Numbered from the stretch's first letter, positions 24,840-34,223 are shown. The stretch: DNA of 53,320 bases from CAXSEF01 sp964236535 (GCA_964236535.1 CAXSEF010000014.1:1-53320), one strand, 5' to 3'. Program-made: numbers and translations. Notes: generated by a model not told the origin, from the letters alone.

Positions 24840-27800
24840 ATGTTCGGACTTCTCGCCAACGGCCTCGCCGCGCTGTCGATCAAGCTGCGCCAGCCGCTCT
24901 CCTCGTTCTGCGACCTGGAGACCTCGGACGGCACCGCGCTGGTGGGCAAGCGGGGGGAGAACGTCACCGTCCTGCAGGTCCAGGGCCTGCGCAAGATGAC
25001 GCTGCGCCAGGATGTCGAGGCCATCGCCGAGGCGCTGCGCATGGACCTGTCCGGGCCGCTGGACGGCCCCGGGCACGCGCTGCAGGGCTGGTTCGCCTGC
25101 GACCCCGACCTGTCCGGCCCCGAGATCGAACGCAACCTGCACGGCAGCCGCACCATGGCCCGCGAGATCGGCCTGTCGATCCCCGACATCTTCGCCGAGC
25201 GCGAGAAGCTCTGGCCGAAGATCATGCGCTTCGAGGCCTGCTACTTCGTGGTCTGGTCCAGGCCTGCCCTGCTGACGCGCGAGGAGAAGAAGCAGAGCAA
25301 AACTGAGCGCCTCGCTGCCGGCAAGGGCTCACCACGCATCACCGAGGCGCAGAACGTGTTCCTCGGCAGCGAGATCCTCGCCGCCCGCCACGCCGCCTTC
25401 GTCAGCCGCCTGGTCTCGTCCTTCCGCACCCACGGCATCGGCATCGCCGCCCTGTCCCCGGGCGACGCCCTGATCCGCATGCGCGAGGCGATGTATCCCG
25501 AGACGGCGGACAGCGCCTGGAAGCCGATCCTTCCCGGCACCTCAGTGCGTCCGCTGCTGCCCGAGGAGGGAGAGAAGGGCGACGCCGGGCTGGTGCTGTG
25601 GCCGCCGATCGCCGACCAGCTGTTCCGCGCCGACGCAGAAACCCATGGCGGGCAGCGGGTCCGCATCGGCCAGTTCGAGTGGTCGTCGGTCGACATGTCG
25701 CGCGGCCCCGAGGACGCCCGGCCGTTCGCCAACCTAGTCGGGCGCATGGCGCACCACCACTACCTGCCCTGGCGCATGTCGATCCTGGTGGAGGGCGGCG
25801 GGCGCGGCATGATGTCGCTGAAGTCGATCTTCGCCACCGTGCTGGGCTTCGTGCCGGCCAACCGGCAGATCCACGAGGCGTTCACCGCGCTGCGCCACAT
25901 GCGCGACAAGAACATCGACGTCATGGTCAAGGTACGGACCAGCTTCGCGACCTGGGCGCCGGAGGGCGATGTCGGCCGCCTGCGCCGCCAGGCCTCCACC
26001 CTGGCGCAGCAGGTCGAGGGCTGGGGCAACTGCCAGACCAGCGTGCTGTGCGGCGACCCTCTGGAAGGCGTGATGAGCAGCGCCCTCGGCATGGCCGTGG
26101 CGTCCACCGCTCCTGCCGCGGCCGCACCGCTGGGCGAGGTGCTGCGCATGCTGCCCTGGGGCCGCCCTGCCTCGCCCTGGCAGGTGGGCTCGGTGCTGTT
26201 CCGCACCCCGGACGGGCGCATGTGGCCGTTCGATCCCGCGGGCTCGCGGCGCAAGCACACCCTGGACCTGTTCGTCGCTCCCTCGCGCTTCGGCAAATCG
26301 GTGCTGTCCAACACCATCCTGCTCGGCCTGTGCCTGAGCAGCGCCGCCCAGACCACCCAGGGCGCGCGGCTGCCGCTGATCGGCAAGCTCGACATCGGGC
26401 CCTCAGCCGAAGGGCTGATCCTGCTGATCCAGGAGGCGCTGCCGGCGCATCGCCGCAACGAGGCGATCTACGTCGCCATGCAGCTGGCCGACGGCTACGA
26501 GTTCAACATCTTCGACACCCAGGTCGGCTGCCGCACGCCGCTGCCGCTGGAGCGGGACTTCGTCCAGAACATGCTCTCGCTCGGCTGCATGCCGATCGAC
26601 GCGGCCTCGCCGTTCGAGGGCATGGACCAGCTGGTTGGCTTCGTGGTCGAGGAAGCCTACCGGATGATCTCTGACAGCAGCAGCGGCAAGAAGCGGCCGA
26701 AGCGCTACCAGCCGGGCGTGGAGCCCTCCGTGGACGAGGCGCTGCGCCAGCTGCGCCTCGCAGCCGAGCGCGACACCTGGTGGTGGGAGGTGGTCGACGT
26801 GCTGTGCCGGGCGGACGAGCACGCCCTGGCCGCGATCGCGCAGCGCCATGCGGTGCCGCTGCTGGAGGACCTGGTGACCGCGGTGCGCGCCCAGCAGATC
26901 CAGGATATGTTTGGCAAGGTCGTGGCCGGCACCCAGGAGACCCTGCCGCAGCTGTTCGAGCGCTACGTCATGGCGCTCATCAAGCGCTACCCCACCCTGA
27001 ACCGTCCGACCCGGCTGGACTTCGGCCCGGCCCGGGTGATCGTGCTGGACCTGGAGTATGTGGCGCCGACCGGCAGCGCCGAGGCGGACCGGCAGACCGA
27101 CCTGATGTACCTGCTCGGCCGGCACATCCTGGCGCGCAACTTCTTCCTGCGGCCGAAGTACCTGCCGATGGTGCCCGAGCTGGTGCGTGAGTATCACCGC
27201 AAGCGGTTCACCGAGGTCTACGAGACCTACAAGCGCCTTGAGTATGACGAGTATCAGCGCACGGCCGGACGGCTCTACGTGCGCCGCCAGGTGGAGCAGG
27301 ACGGCCGCGAGGGCGGCAAGCACAACCTGCAGCTCGGGCTGAGCAGCCAGCGCATGCAGGACTTCGGCGACTACGTGATCTCGCAGTCCACGGGGCGCTT
27401 CGTGCTGGGCGCCGGCGACGAGCAGGAAAAGGAGGACATCATCCGGCGCTTCGGGGTCAGCGCGGCCTCGGCCGAGGTGATCCGCAAGCGGCTGAACGGG
27501 CCAACGGCGGGGGGTGCTCCGTTCATGGCGCTGATCGCGGCGGATGACGAGTGGTACGAGCAGATGCTGGTCAACAGCCTGGGGCCGGTGGAGCTGTGGG
27601 CGTTCTCCACGTCGCCTCAGGACGTGGCGCTGCGCTCTCGGCTCTACCAGCGCGTCGGCCCGGCCGAGGCGCGGCGACGGCTGGCGCGGGTGTTCCCGCA
27701 TGGCAGCGCCAAGGACGAGATCAACCGTCGCAAGGAAGACCGGCAGCGCGGCGGCGAGGATGAGGCGCGAGCGCAGATGAGCGTGGTGCAGGACCTCGCC

Positions 27801-27881
27801 GACGAGCTTGTGGATGGGCACGGCCTGGGGATCGTGCTGCGACGCTTCGAGCACGAGGAGGCGGAGCTTCTGCAGGTGTGA
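24840..27881 (+). CDS. traU: DotO/TraU (IcmB) ATPase
   Basis: The 1013-aa protein matches DotO (IcmB)/TraU in length and features. A long N-terminal half precedes a VirB4-like ATPase with Walker A APSRFGKSVLSN at about residues 478-490 and Walker B RVIVLDLEYVAP at about 735-746. It powers assembly or substrate movement at the inner membrane. A GGAG site lies six bases before the ATG. It is the last gene of the first rightward block; the next 800 bp carry small genes, one in the opposite direction. Confidence 0.93.
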   Translation: MFGLLANGLAALSIKLRQPLSSFCDLETSDGTALVGKRGENVTVLQVQGLRKMTLRQDVEAIAEALRMDLSGPLDGPGHALQGWFACDPDLSGPEIERNLHGSRTMAREIGLSIPDIFAEREKLWPKIMRFEACYFVVWSRPALLTREEKKQSKTERLAAGKGSPRITEAQNVFLGSEILAARHAAFVSRLVSSFRTHGIGIAALSPGDALIRMREAMYPETADSAWKPILPGTSVRPLLPEEGEKGDAGLVLWPPIADQLFRADAETHGGQRVRIGQFEWSSVDMSRGPEDARPFANLVGRMAHHHYLPWRMSILVEGGGRGMMSLKSIFATVLGFVPANRQIHEAFTALRHMRDKNIDVMVKVRTSFATWAPEGDVGRLRRQASTLAQQVEGWGNCQTSVLCGDPLEGVMSSALGMAVASTAPAAAAPLGEVLRMLPWGRPASPWQVGSVLFRTPDGRMWPFDPAGSRRKHTLDLFVAPSRFGKSVLSNTILLGLCLSSAAQTTQGARLPLIGKLDIGPSAEGLILLIQEALPAHRRNEAIYVAMQLADGYEFNIFDTQVGCRTPLPLERDFVQNMLSLGCMPIDAASPFEGMDQLVGFVVEEAYRMISDSSSGKKRPKRYQPGVEPSVDEALRQLRLAAERDTWWWEVVDVLCRADEHALAAIAQRHAVPLLEDLVTAVRAQQIQDMFGKVVAGTQETLPQLFERYVMALIKRYPTLNRPTRLDFGPARVIVLDLEYVAPTGSAEADRQTDLMYLLGRHILARNFFLRPKYLPMVPELVREYHRKRFTEVYETYKRLEYDEYQRTAGRLYVRRQVEQDGREGGKHNLQLGLSSQRMQDFGDYVISQSTGRFVLGAGDEQEKEDIIRRFGVSAASAEVIRKRLNGPTAGGAPFMALIAADDEWYEQMLVNSLGPVELWAFSTSPQDVALRSRLYQRVGPAEARRRLARVFPHGSAKDEINRRKEDRQRGGEDEARAQMSVVQDLADELVDGHGLGIVLRRFEHEEAELLQV

Positions 27882-27896
27882 TCAGGTCCCGAGGCT

Positions 27897-28217
27897 TCAG
27901 CCGGCTCTCAGCCCCGTTGCCATTCCGGCCAGCGCCGCAGCCGCGCGTACATCCGGATCGTTCTCCTGTCCGGCTCGGTTGGCCAGATGAACCCAGAGGG
28001 CGTGAATGGTGGCCGGCTGGCCGGCAGCGCGAAGCTCCCGCTCCACGCGCTCCAGCAGCACCCAGACCCGCGGCTCGGCGCCTTGCTGGGCACAGTAGCG
28101 GAGATGCCAGGCGGCCTTGTCCTCGTCCGACATGGCAGCAAAGGCCCGGCGCGGTGAGTAGTCGAAAATTAGGTCGGCAGGACCTGTTAAGGGTGGAGGC
28201 AGGATAGGACTGGACAT
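27897..28217 (-). CDS. Unrecognised 106-aa protein, opposite strand
   Basis: The ATG at 28217 is the last plausible start; the longer frame upstream does not look like protein. The product begins MSSPILPPPLTGPADLIFDYSPRRAFAAMSDEDKAAWHLRYCAQQ and is helical and basic/acidic mixed, with no signal or membrane segment. It is the only leftward gene within the rightward transfer block and may be a later addition or a small regulator. The 3' end is 15 bp from traU, convergent. Confidence 0.5.
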   Translation of the reverse strand: MSSPILPPPLTGPADLIFDYSPRRAFAAMSDEDKAAWHLRYCAQQGAEPRVWVLLERVERELRAAGQPATIHALWVHLANRAGQENDPDVRAAAALAGMATGLRAG

Positions 28218-28415
28218 GCTCTCGTGAGTGCTCCATCCGACGCTCTGTCGCAACCTGATCAGGGCTACCGCGCCTGCATGTGTTGTCTCTGTAAACAGAT
28301 AGTCACTAGGCCCGTATCTTGGGATAGACACCCTTACCACATGCAGCCTGCTCACTTTGCGTTCAGTTGTGAAACTGGTTGAATGCTCGTTGCAAGAATG
28401 ATCAAGGAAGCGACG

Positions 28416-28649
28416 ATGGTTTGGCTCATGGTCTTTGTTTTGTACGCGGCCCCGAGCAACGCCACAAACTGGAACGGCCCCTGGAAGTTTGGCATGTCTC
28501 GCGTTACCGCTCAGGAGTTTCAGTCCGAGGCCGATTGCCGGAGCTATGCCATCCAGTTCATCGGGAAAATGCATCAGGGCATGCTCGCCCCGATCCGGTT
28601 TAGGTGCGTACCTATCGAAGGCTCTCTGCCAGAGGGCGCTCCGCGTTAG
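28416..28649 (+). CDS. Small exported protein (77 aa)
   Basis: The ATG at 28416 has AAGGAAG six bases upstream; earlier ATGs at 28383 and 28398 lack this. It starts with a hydrophobic leader (MVWLMVFVLYAAPSNA), then a short mature part with two Cys (EADCRSYAIQFIGKMHQGMLAPIRFRCVPIEG) that could form a disulfide. No family is recognised. It lies just before the traH block and may be part of the same transcript, but a hairpin (28682-28701) separates them. Confidence 0.55.
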   Translation: MVWLMVFVLYAAPSNATNWNGPWKFGMSRVTAQEFQSEADCRSYAIQFIGKMHQGMLAPIRFRCVPIEGSLPEGAPR

Positions 28650-28681
28650 CTGATCCTATTCGCGTCTCGAGTTCCTAGCCT

Positions 28682-28701
28682 TCTCCTGAGAGATCAGGAG
28701 A
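28682..28701 (+). promoter_or_regulatory. Perfect hairpin over the traH ribosome site
   Basis: TCTCCTGA (28682-28689) and TCAGGAGA (28694-28701) are perfect inverted copies around GAGA. The right arm is itself the traH ribosome site (AGGAGA, five to eight bases before the ATG at 28707). It could hide the site and tune traH translation. Confidence 0.6.
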
Positions 28702-28706
28702 GACTT

Positions 28707-29177
28707 ATGCCGCGTAGGCGCTTGGTTCCCCCAGCTGCGATCGGGCTTGCCGCGGCTCTGCTCGCCGGCTGTGCCGCCACCCCGCAGGTCGACCCGAACG
28801 TGGACACGTCCGGGATGCCCAACACCGAGCTGGCGCTGCAGCGCAGCCTGGATCGGGTGGACCGCACCATGGGGCAGCTGGGCCAGTTCGGTCCTGGCAC
28901 CACCCTGCGTCCGGTCATCGCTGCCGAGCTGGAGCGGCCGGTGTCGCTGGCCTGGAGCGGGCCGATCGACCAGGGCGTCAAGGCGCTCGCCGACCGCATC
29001 GGCTATCAGGTCGCGATCACTGCCCCGGCCAACCCGGCGCCCATCCAGGTCGCCGTCAACATGAGCGACGTGCCCATCCTCGACCTGTTCGAGGCCATGG
29101 GAAACGCGGCCGGCACCAGCGTGACCGTCGTGGTCGACCCCGACCACCACAGGGTCGAGGTGCAGCACCATGTCTAA
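28707..29177 (+). CDS. traH: DotD/TraH outer-membrane lipoprotein
   Basis: The 156-aa lipoprotein has the lipobox LLAGC with Cys at residue 22. The mature part carries the DotD secretin-N0-like domain (LERPVSLAWSGPIDQGVKALADRIGYQVAITAPANPAPIQVAVNMSDVPILDLFEAMGNAAGTSVTVVVD). DotD with DotC and DotH forms the outer-membrane core. The stop overlaps the traI start by eight bases. It opens the second rightward block. Confidence 0.9.
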   Translation: MPRRRLVPPAAIGLAAALLAGCAATPQVDPNVDTSGMPNTELALQRSLDRVDRTMGQLGQFGPGTTLRPVIAAELERPVSLAWSGPIDQGVKALADRIGYQVAITAPANPAPIQVAVNMSDVPILDLFEAMGNAAGTSVTVVVDPDHHRVEVQHHV

Positions 29178-30198
29178 GCACAGGGGGCTATGCGCCCTGC
29201 TCGGCGCCGCCACGATCCTCGCCGGCTTGGCCTGCGGCGCGCCTGCATGGGCCTCGAATGCCGATGCCGCGTTGCGCGATGCGCCGATCATGCTCGAGCC
29301 CAGCCTGGCCAGCGTGGACGCGGCCGCGCACGTCCTGGCCAACCCGCTCAACCAGGTGGTCACGGGCGCGTCGCTCTCGACCACGATCGTCGGCGGCGAG
29401 CGCCCGCCCTCGCTGGAGGTGCTGCAGGCCGCCCGGCCCGGCATCAACCCGTCCGCCGGCCTGACCGGCGCCCGGGCCGAGGCGCTGCACGAGGCCGCGC
29501 TGTCCTTCGGAGCCCGCGGCGGCCTGGCGGCGCGCGGCTTCGCCATCAACGAGATGCTGCGCCGCTACGAGGCCAAGCTCGACAGCAGCTACGACTTCCA
29601 CAGCCTCGTGGTCCCGATCGGCAGCGGCCAGACCCTGATGCGCCCTCCCGTCGTCACGGAGGCGCAGATGGCATTTGCGCTCGGCGACGGCGCGCAGACC
29701 GCCCGCGAGACCGGGCGGGTCTACCAGATCACCCGCGAGGCGCAGCTTGCCTCCGCCCCGCCCAACTGGCGCACCTACCTGGTGCGCGCCTGGGTGAACC
29801 CCACCCCGCCCCCTGACGACCTGCGGCCGCGCACCCGCGTGGAGGCGACATACTGGGACAAGTGGGTCGCCGAGGGCTGGGGCCGCGGCGAGCGGCAGGC
29901 GGTGGAGATCTTCCAGTCCGACCTGTCGCGGCTGGAGGCCGACCTGATCGGCATGGCGCGCTACCGCGTGCTGCTGCGCGCCGGCCTGGTGGAGCAGCCC
30001 AAGGTCGTGTTCGCCCGCAAGTCGGTCGAGGGTGGACGGGACAAGATGCGGGTCGACGACACGCAGATCGAGATCCGCTCCCAGCCCGGCCTGAACCCCA
30101 ACCGGAAGCGCTGGACCGGCAGCGGCAGCCTGCCCTCCGACCTGCCTCCCGGCAGCCCCGCCTCCTTCAACTCCCAGCCGTTGAGCCTCGCACCATGA
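29170..30198 (+). CDS. traI: DotC/TraI outer-membrane core protein
   Basis: The 342-aa protein has a signal peptide (MSKHRGLCALLGAATILAGLACGAPAWA) and matches DotC/TraI in length and in GARGGLAARGFAINEMLRRYEAKLDSSYDFHSLVV and LVRAWVNPTPPPDDLRPRTRVEATYWDKWVAEGW. DotC is usually a lipoprotein; here the Cys region (GLACG) is a poor lipobox and an AWA signal-peptidase site follows, so it may not be lipid-modified. It overlaps traH and traJ (ATGA). TraI here is the IncI-type name, not the F-type relaxase. Confidence 0.88.
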   Translation: MSKHRGLCALLGAATILAGLACGAPAWASNADAALRDAPIMLEPSLASVDAAAHVLANPLNQVVTGASLSTTIVGGERPPSLEVLQAARPGINPSAGLTGARAEALHEAALSFGARGGLAARGFAINEMLRRYEAKLDSSYDFHSLVVPIGSGQTLMRPPVVTEAQMAFALGDGAQTARETGRVYQITREAQLASAPPNWRTYLVRAWVNPTPPPDDLRPRTRVEATYWDKWVAEGWGRGERQAVEIFQSDLSRLEADLIGMARYRVLLRAGLVEQPKVVFARKSVEGGRDKMRVDDTQIEIRSQPGLNPNRKRWTGSGSLPSDLPPGSPASFNSQPLSLAP

Positions 30199-31352
30199 AC
30201 CAGATCGCCCGCTTGCCTATGCCCTTGCCCGGGGACGGGTTCTGGCCCGGCGAAGGTGGGGTGTTCACCCGGGAGTCGCTGGACGACCTGTTCGAATGGT
30301 CCTACCGGCTCGGCGCCTCCGACATCCGGCTGCAGACCCACCTGCCGGTGTTCGTGCAGCTGCACGGCCGCATGCGGGCTATCACGCGCCGCAGCTTCAC
30401 CGAGCGCGAGGTCGAGGAGGCGGTGAACCGCCTCTACGGCGCCGAGGGCGTGGCGCGCCTGAAGCGCGGCGAGGACTTCGACGTCAGCTACGAGGTGCAG
30501 CCGGACCGGCGCACCCGGCTGCGCTTCCGGGTGAACGCCACCGCGGTGCTCGCCCAGGGCGACGACGGCGGCGCCGTCGTGGCCCGTGCCCTGCCCTCGC
30601 GCTCGCGGCCGCTGTCCGAGCAGGGCGTGGACCCGGGGATCGTCGAAGCGTGCATGCCGCGCACCGGACTGGTGTTCGTCGCCGGGGGCACCGGCAACGG
30701 CAAGTCCACCCTGCAGGCCGGCATCACCCGCGCCCGCCTGGAACAGCCAGACAGCCACGCGGCGATCCTGGAGTACTCGAGCCCGATCGAGTTCACCTTC
30801 GACGACGTCGAGGGCGAGACGGCCACGATCAGCCAGAGCGAGATCCCGCGCCACCTGCCGAGCTTCGCGGCCGGCATCCGCAATGCCATGCGCCGCGCCG
30901 GCGACGTCATCATCATCGGCGAGTGCCGCGACGCAGAGACCATGGCCGCCGCGGCGCAGGCGGCGCTCACCGACCACGCCGTCTACACCACCATTCACGC
31001 CGGCACCCTGTCCGAGACGGTGCAGCGCGTCGTCAGCCTGTTCCCGCAGGACGAGCGCATCGCCTTGACCGTGGCGGTGGCGCAGACGCTGCGGCTGATC
31101 GTCAACCAGCGCCTAGTGCCGGCCACGGACGGCACCAGGACGGCGCTGCGCGAGTTCCTGGCGTTCGACCGGCCGATGCGCCGCCGGCTGGCGGAGGCCG
31201 CTCCGGAGCGCTGGCCGGCAGTGGTCGAGACGATGCTGGCCGAGGGACGCGGGCAGTCCTTCGAGCAGGCGATCTGTCGTGCCCTGGCCGAGGGCCGCAT
31301 CACCGAAGCGACCGCGGCCGCCGTGCGTAAGGACATCGGCGATGTGGCGTAA
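30195..31352 (+). CDS. traJ: DotB/TraJ secretion ATPase
   Basis: The ATG at 30195 overlaps the traI stop and gives 385 aa. It is a PilT/VirB11-like hexameric ATPase: N-terminal domain (YRLGASDIRLQTHLPVFVQLHGRMRAI), Walker A GGTGNGKST at about residues 161-169, Asp box ILEYSSPIEF, Walker B DVIIIGECRD and His box TDHAVYTTIHAGT. DotB drives substrate export in the cytoplasm. The stop overlaps the traK start. The long open frame upstream is a shadow of traI. Confidence 0.93.
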   Translation: MNQIARLPMPLPGDGFWPGEGGVFTRESLDDLFEWSYRLGASDIRLQTHLPVFVQLHGRMRAITRRSFTEREVEEAVNRLYGAEGVARLKRGEDFDVSYEVQPDRRTRLRFRVNATAVLAQGDDGGAVVARALPSRSRPLSEQGVDPGIVEACMPRTGLVFVAGGTGNGKSTLQAGITRARLEQPDSHAAILEYSSPIEFTFDDVEGETATISQSEIPRHLPSFAAGIRNAMRRAGDVIIIGECRDAETMAAAAQAALTDHAVYTTIHAGTLSETVQRVVSLFPQDERIALTVAVAQTLRLIVNQRLVPATDGTRTALREFLAFDRPMRRRLAEAAPERWPAVVETMLAEGRGQSFEQAICRALAEGRITEATAAAVRKDIGDVA

Positions 31353-31590
31353 CACCATGGCGCCGGTGCGGGTCTACGTGGTGGACGCCCGCGCCCTGGT
31401 GCCCTGGTTCATCTTCTTCATGCACTGGAGCTGGTGGACGCTGTACTTCGCCGGCTTCATGACCCTGGTGTTCGCGGTGCCGGAGTGGTTCGGCCTGTCG
31501 CTGCCGGCGGCGCTACGGATGGTGCGCTGCCTGGTCAACGGACGGGTGCGGCCTGCAGTGCCGGTGTGGAAGCGCCGGAGGTTCGCATGA
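31342..31590 (+). CDS. traK: IcmT/TraK small membrane protein
   Basis: The 82-aa product starts at ATG 31342, inside the end of traJ, nine bases after AAGGA; an ATG at 31357 is a weaker option. It has the IcmT pattern: VYVVDARALVPWFIFFMHWSWWTLYFAGFMTLVFAVPEWFGLSLPAALRMVRCLVNG, with two membrane segments. IcmT/TraK is a small inner-membrane subunit of I-type systems. Its stop overlaps the next start. Confidence 0.85.
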   Translation: MWRNTMAPVRVYVVDARALVPWFIFFMHWSWWTLYFAGFMTLVFAVPEWFGLSLPAALRMVRCLVNGRVRPAVPVWKRRRFA

Positions 31591-32039
31591 GCGCCGGCAC
31601 GGCGCAGGGCCAGCGCGACCTGGAGCTGGTGTCGCGCACCCTGGAGACGCTGATCGAGCGGTCCGGACGGCAGGTTGTCCTGCTGGACCGCCCCGCGGGC
31701 GTCACCCGGCCCGTGTCGGCCGAGCTGGCGAGCGATCCGCGCGGCTTTCTGCCGGTGTTCCTGGTGGCGGCGGACACGGTGTGGCGCGACGCCACGGGAC
31801 GGGGCCTCGGCATCAGGCTGGTGCGCGACCCGCAGTCGTTGTTCGGGCACCGGGCCGTGGAGGCGGGCGGGCCGTTCTCGCTGGTGATGCTGAGCATGAT
31901 GGAGGCAATCGAGCAGGTGGCGCTGCCCGGCGAGATCCCGGTCGAGCAACTGCGGCAGCGATGGCAGGCCACTGCGGAGCGCCTCGACGAGGCCATGGCC
32001 CTTGCCGCGCGTCCGGCCGGGCCGGGAGCAGGGCGATGA
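31587..32039 (+). CDS. Unrecognised 150-aa transfer protein (TraL position)
   Basis: ATGA overlaps at both ends show it is co-translated with traK and the transglycosylase. The product has no signal or membrane segment. It is mixed alpha/beta (LELVSRTLETLIERSGRQVVLLDRPAGV...LPVFLVAADTVWRDATGRGLGIRLVRDP), with a helical C-terminus. Its order after TraK matches TraL of IncI plasmids by position only. It could be a cytoplasmic chaperone or adaptor. Confidence 0.6.
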   Translation: MSAGTAQGQRDLELVSRTLETLIERSGRQVVLLDRPAGVTRPVSAELASDPRGFLPVFLVAADTVWRDATGRGLGIRLVRDPQSLFGHRAVEAGGPFSLVMLSMMEAIEQVALPGEIPVEQLRQRWQATAERLDEAMALAARPAGPGAGR

Positions 32040-32608
32040 GGCGGTGCTCCTGGTTGGCCGGGCTTGTCCTCCTGGGCGGGCTGGCAGCGCTGCCGGCGCC
32101 CACACGGGCGTCGCAGTACGGCAACTCGCCCGTCGCGGTCGGCCTGGCAGCAGAGGGCGCGCAGGCGCGGCTGCTGGTGCGGCGCTGCATCGAGAGTGCG
32201 GCGCGGGTGCATCGCCTGCCGCCGGCCGTGCTGCTGATTCTGCTGCAGGTGGAGGACGGCCGACTGGGTCGGGTCAGCGACAACAGCAACGCCACGGTCG
32301 ACATCGGCCCCATGCAGGTCAACGAGATCTGGCTCCCCAGGGTGGCGGCGCACTGGGGCGCGTCGGTGCCGGAGACCTTCGTGGCGCTGCGCGACAACTT
32401 GTGCGCCAACCTGGAAGGTGGCGCCTGGATCCTGCGCCAGGGCATCGACGAGGCGCGCGGCGACTTCTGGCAGGGCGTCGGCTTCTACCACTCGCACTCG
32501 CCCGATCATAAGGCGGACTACCTTCGCAAGGTGCTGCGCCAGGCACTGCGCCTCGAGGCCGAGGCCGGGCACCCCCTTGCCACCACCACCCTCGCGGCCA
32601 GGAACTGA
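32036..32608 (+). CDS. Lytic transglycosylase (TrbN/VirB1-like)
   Basis: The 190-aa protein has a signal peptide (MRRCSWLAGLVLLGGLAALPAPTRA) and a lysozyme-like fold: catalytic Glu at residue 73 (LLQVEDGRLG), then the GPMQVNE motif, and FYHSHSPDHKADYLRKVL near the end. It opens peptidoglycan so the secretion machine can cross it. Its start overlaps the upstream stop (ATGA). Confidence 0.88.
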   Translation: MRRCSWLAGLVLLGGLAALPAPTRASQYGNSPVAVGLAAEGAQARLLVRRCIESAARVHRLPPAVLLILLQVEDGRLGRVSDNSNATVDIGPMQVNEIWLPRVAAHWGASVPETFVALRDNLCANLEGGAWILRQGIDEARGDFWQGVGFYHSHSPDHKADYLRKVLRQALRLEAEAGHPLATTTLAARN

Positions 32609-32611
32609 GCC

Positions 32612-33784
32612 ATGCAGCAGAACGCACGCACCGGACCCTCCGGCGGCGAGGACAAGCTGCTGGCCTTCGGGCTGATCCTGGCCGTGATCTGCGGCGGGGC
32701 CTGGTTCCTGTGGTTCCGCTACCACGCCCAGATCGCCGCCGTGGTGATCGCCACCCAGCACTGGCAGATGCAGCAGTTCTCCCTGCTGACCGACCGCTAT
32801 GCCGAGCTCGACCACCAGGTGCTGCTCACGCCTCCGGGGCAGGTCAGGTTCGCCACCCTGTTCCGGCTGTGTCGTAACGTCGGCACCTTCCTCCGGTGGC
32901 CCGCCGTCACCCTGATCGGGATGGTAGGCTTGCTCTGCCTGACGCGAGCGCCCGCCGGGAAGTTCACCCGCGAACTGGACCTGGACCAGCTGATGCGGAC
33001 CCAGGCCGAGGTGTTTCGATCCATCAGCCCGTTCGTCGGGCGCGGCCTGACCCTGGTGCCGGCCGCTGACGGCGTGGCGCGTCCTGCTGACGCGGCGCTG
33101 CATGTACGCGAGTGGGTGGCGCGCTTCGCCGCCTTCCCGGATGGCAGCCTGAACGAGGACGCGGCCCGCGCCGAACTATCCCGACAGCTCGGTCCCGTGT
33201 GGGCCGGGGTGGCGGACGCCGCGCCGCATGTGCGCTGCCTGTTCGCGGTCTTCGTGCTGCACGCCGCACGCCGCCGGGAGGAAGCCCTGGCGCTGCTGGG
33301 CGACATGGCCGAGAGCCTGCCCATCAACGCGAAGGAAGGCCCGGCCGGACCAGCGCTGCCGCTGGCGATCGGCGACGCTGCCGTGGCCCGTGCAGACGGC
33401 GTGCTGCAGGACCTGGACCTGATGGCACCCTGCGCCGCTCTGGTGGCACGGCATGCCTACACTGCGCCCGTGCTGATGAGCTTGCTGCTGCACGCCCGCT
33501 CCGGGGCCGGGGTGCTGGCGCCGGGGCAGTTCGCCTTCTTGCGGCTGGTGGACCGGCCCCTCTGGTATGCGCTGCACAGCCTGGGCTTCCCCTCCGAGCT
33601 GGGCGACGCGGCGCCGATGCCAAACCCGCGGGTTGAGGCGCTCGGCTCTCGCGACCATTGGGCAGCGGAATGCGCCCTGGGCCGTCCTCTCCGCCTGTCC
33701 ACCCTCGATGCGGCGCTCGCCTCCATTCGCGTCCGGCTGAAGCAGGCTGCGCCGGGCAAGCCCCGCCCCCAGGAGACAGCATGA
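32612..33784 (+). CDS. trbA: DotM/TrbA coupling-complex protein
   Basis: The 390-aa protein has an N-terminal membrane helix (about residues 16-36: LLAFGLILAVICGGAWFLWFRYHA), a second at about 95-112 and a soluble helical C-terminal domain, as in DotM (IcmP)/TrbA. Conserved parts include HWQMQQFSLLTD and FAVFVLHAARRREEALALLGDMAESLP. In Legionella, DotM joins DotL and DotN in the coupling complex; the DotL gene is the next but one here. Its stop overlaps the next start. Confidence 0.85.
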   Translation: MQQNARTGPSGGEDKLLAFGLILAVICGGAWFLWFRYHAQIAAVVIATQHWQMQQFSLLTDRYAELDHQVLLTPPGQVRFATLFRLCRNVGTFLRWPAVTLIGMVGLLCLTRAPAGKFTRELDLDQLMRTQAEVFRSISPFVGRGLTLVPAADGVARPADAALHVREWVARFAAFPDGSLNEDAARAELSRQLGPVWAGVADAAPHVRCLFAVFVLHAARRREEALALLGDMAESLPINAKEGPAGPALPLAIGDAAVARADGVLQDLDLMAPCAALVARHAYTAPVLMSLLLHARSGAGVLAPGQFAFLRLVDRPLWYALHSLGFPSELGDAAPMPNPRVEALGSRDHWAAECALGRPLRLSTLDAALASIRVRLKQAAPGKPRPQETA

Positions 33785-34218
33785 TCGTCCAGCTTCCCCA
33801 AGGCACCACGTCCCTCGTGCTGCGCCTCGACGGTTCCGGCACCGGAGCGGATGTGGTGCTCCAGCTTGCATCGCAGGCGGACGGCCCGGCCCTGGCGTCT
33901 GACCTGGCACCACGTCGCCGCACCTTGCTGGCCTGTGCCGCGCTTGGCGCCGTCGCGGGCGCGGTTGGCCTGTCGTTCTGGAATGGGCCAGCCAGGAGCG
34001 AAGCGGTGCTCAACCTGCCGCATCAGGCGGCCTGGAGCGATGGGGGTACGCCAAGGCAGGCGGACGCAATGCCGGCAGAGCTGGCGGAACAGCTGGCCCG
34101 TCCGCCTAGCGTGATCCCGCCTTCCGGTGCCCCGGCTGCTTCAGACATGCCGGCCCGCTCGACACCGGGCTCCATGCCGGCACCGCCTGCGGGCAAGAAC
34201 CCCTTCGGCCTGGAATAA
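33781..34218 (+). CDS. Small single-pass protein between TrbA and TrbC
   Basis: The 145-aa product overlaps trbA (ATGA). It has a soluble N-terminus of about 42 residues, one membrane helix at about 46-65 (RTLLACAALGAVAGAVGLSFW) and a Pro/Ala-rich periplasmic tail. Place and topology suggest a coupling-complex accessory; I know of no family match. The next gene starts six bases later. Confidence 0.6.
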   Translation: MIVQLPQGTTSLVLRLDGSGTGADVVLQLASQADGPALASDLAPRRRTLLACAALGAVAGAVGLSFWNGPARSEAVLNLPHQAAWSDGGTPRQADAMPAELAEQLARPPSVIPPSGAPAASDMPARSTPGSMPAPPAGKNPFGLE

Positions 34219-34223
34219 CCCGC

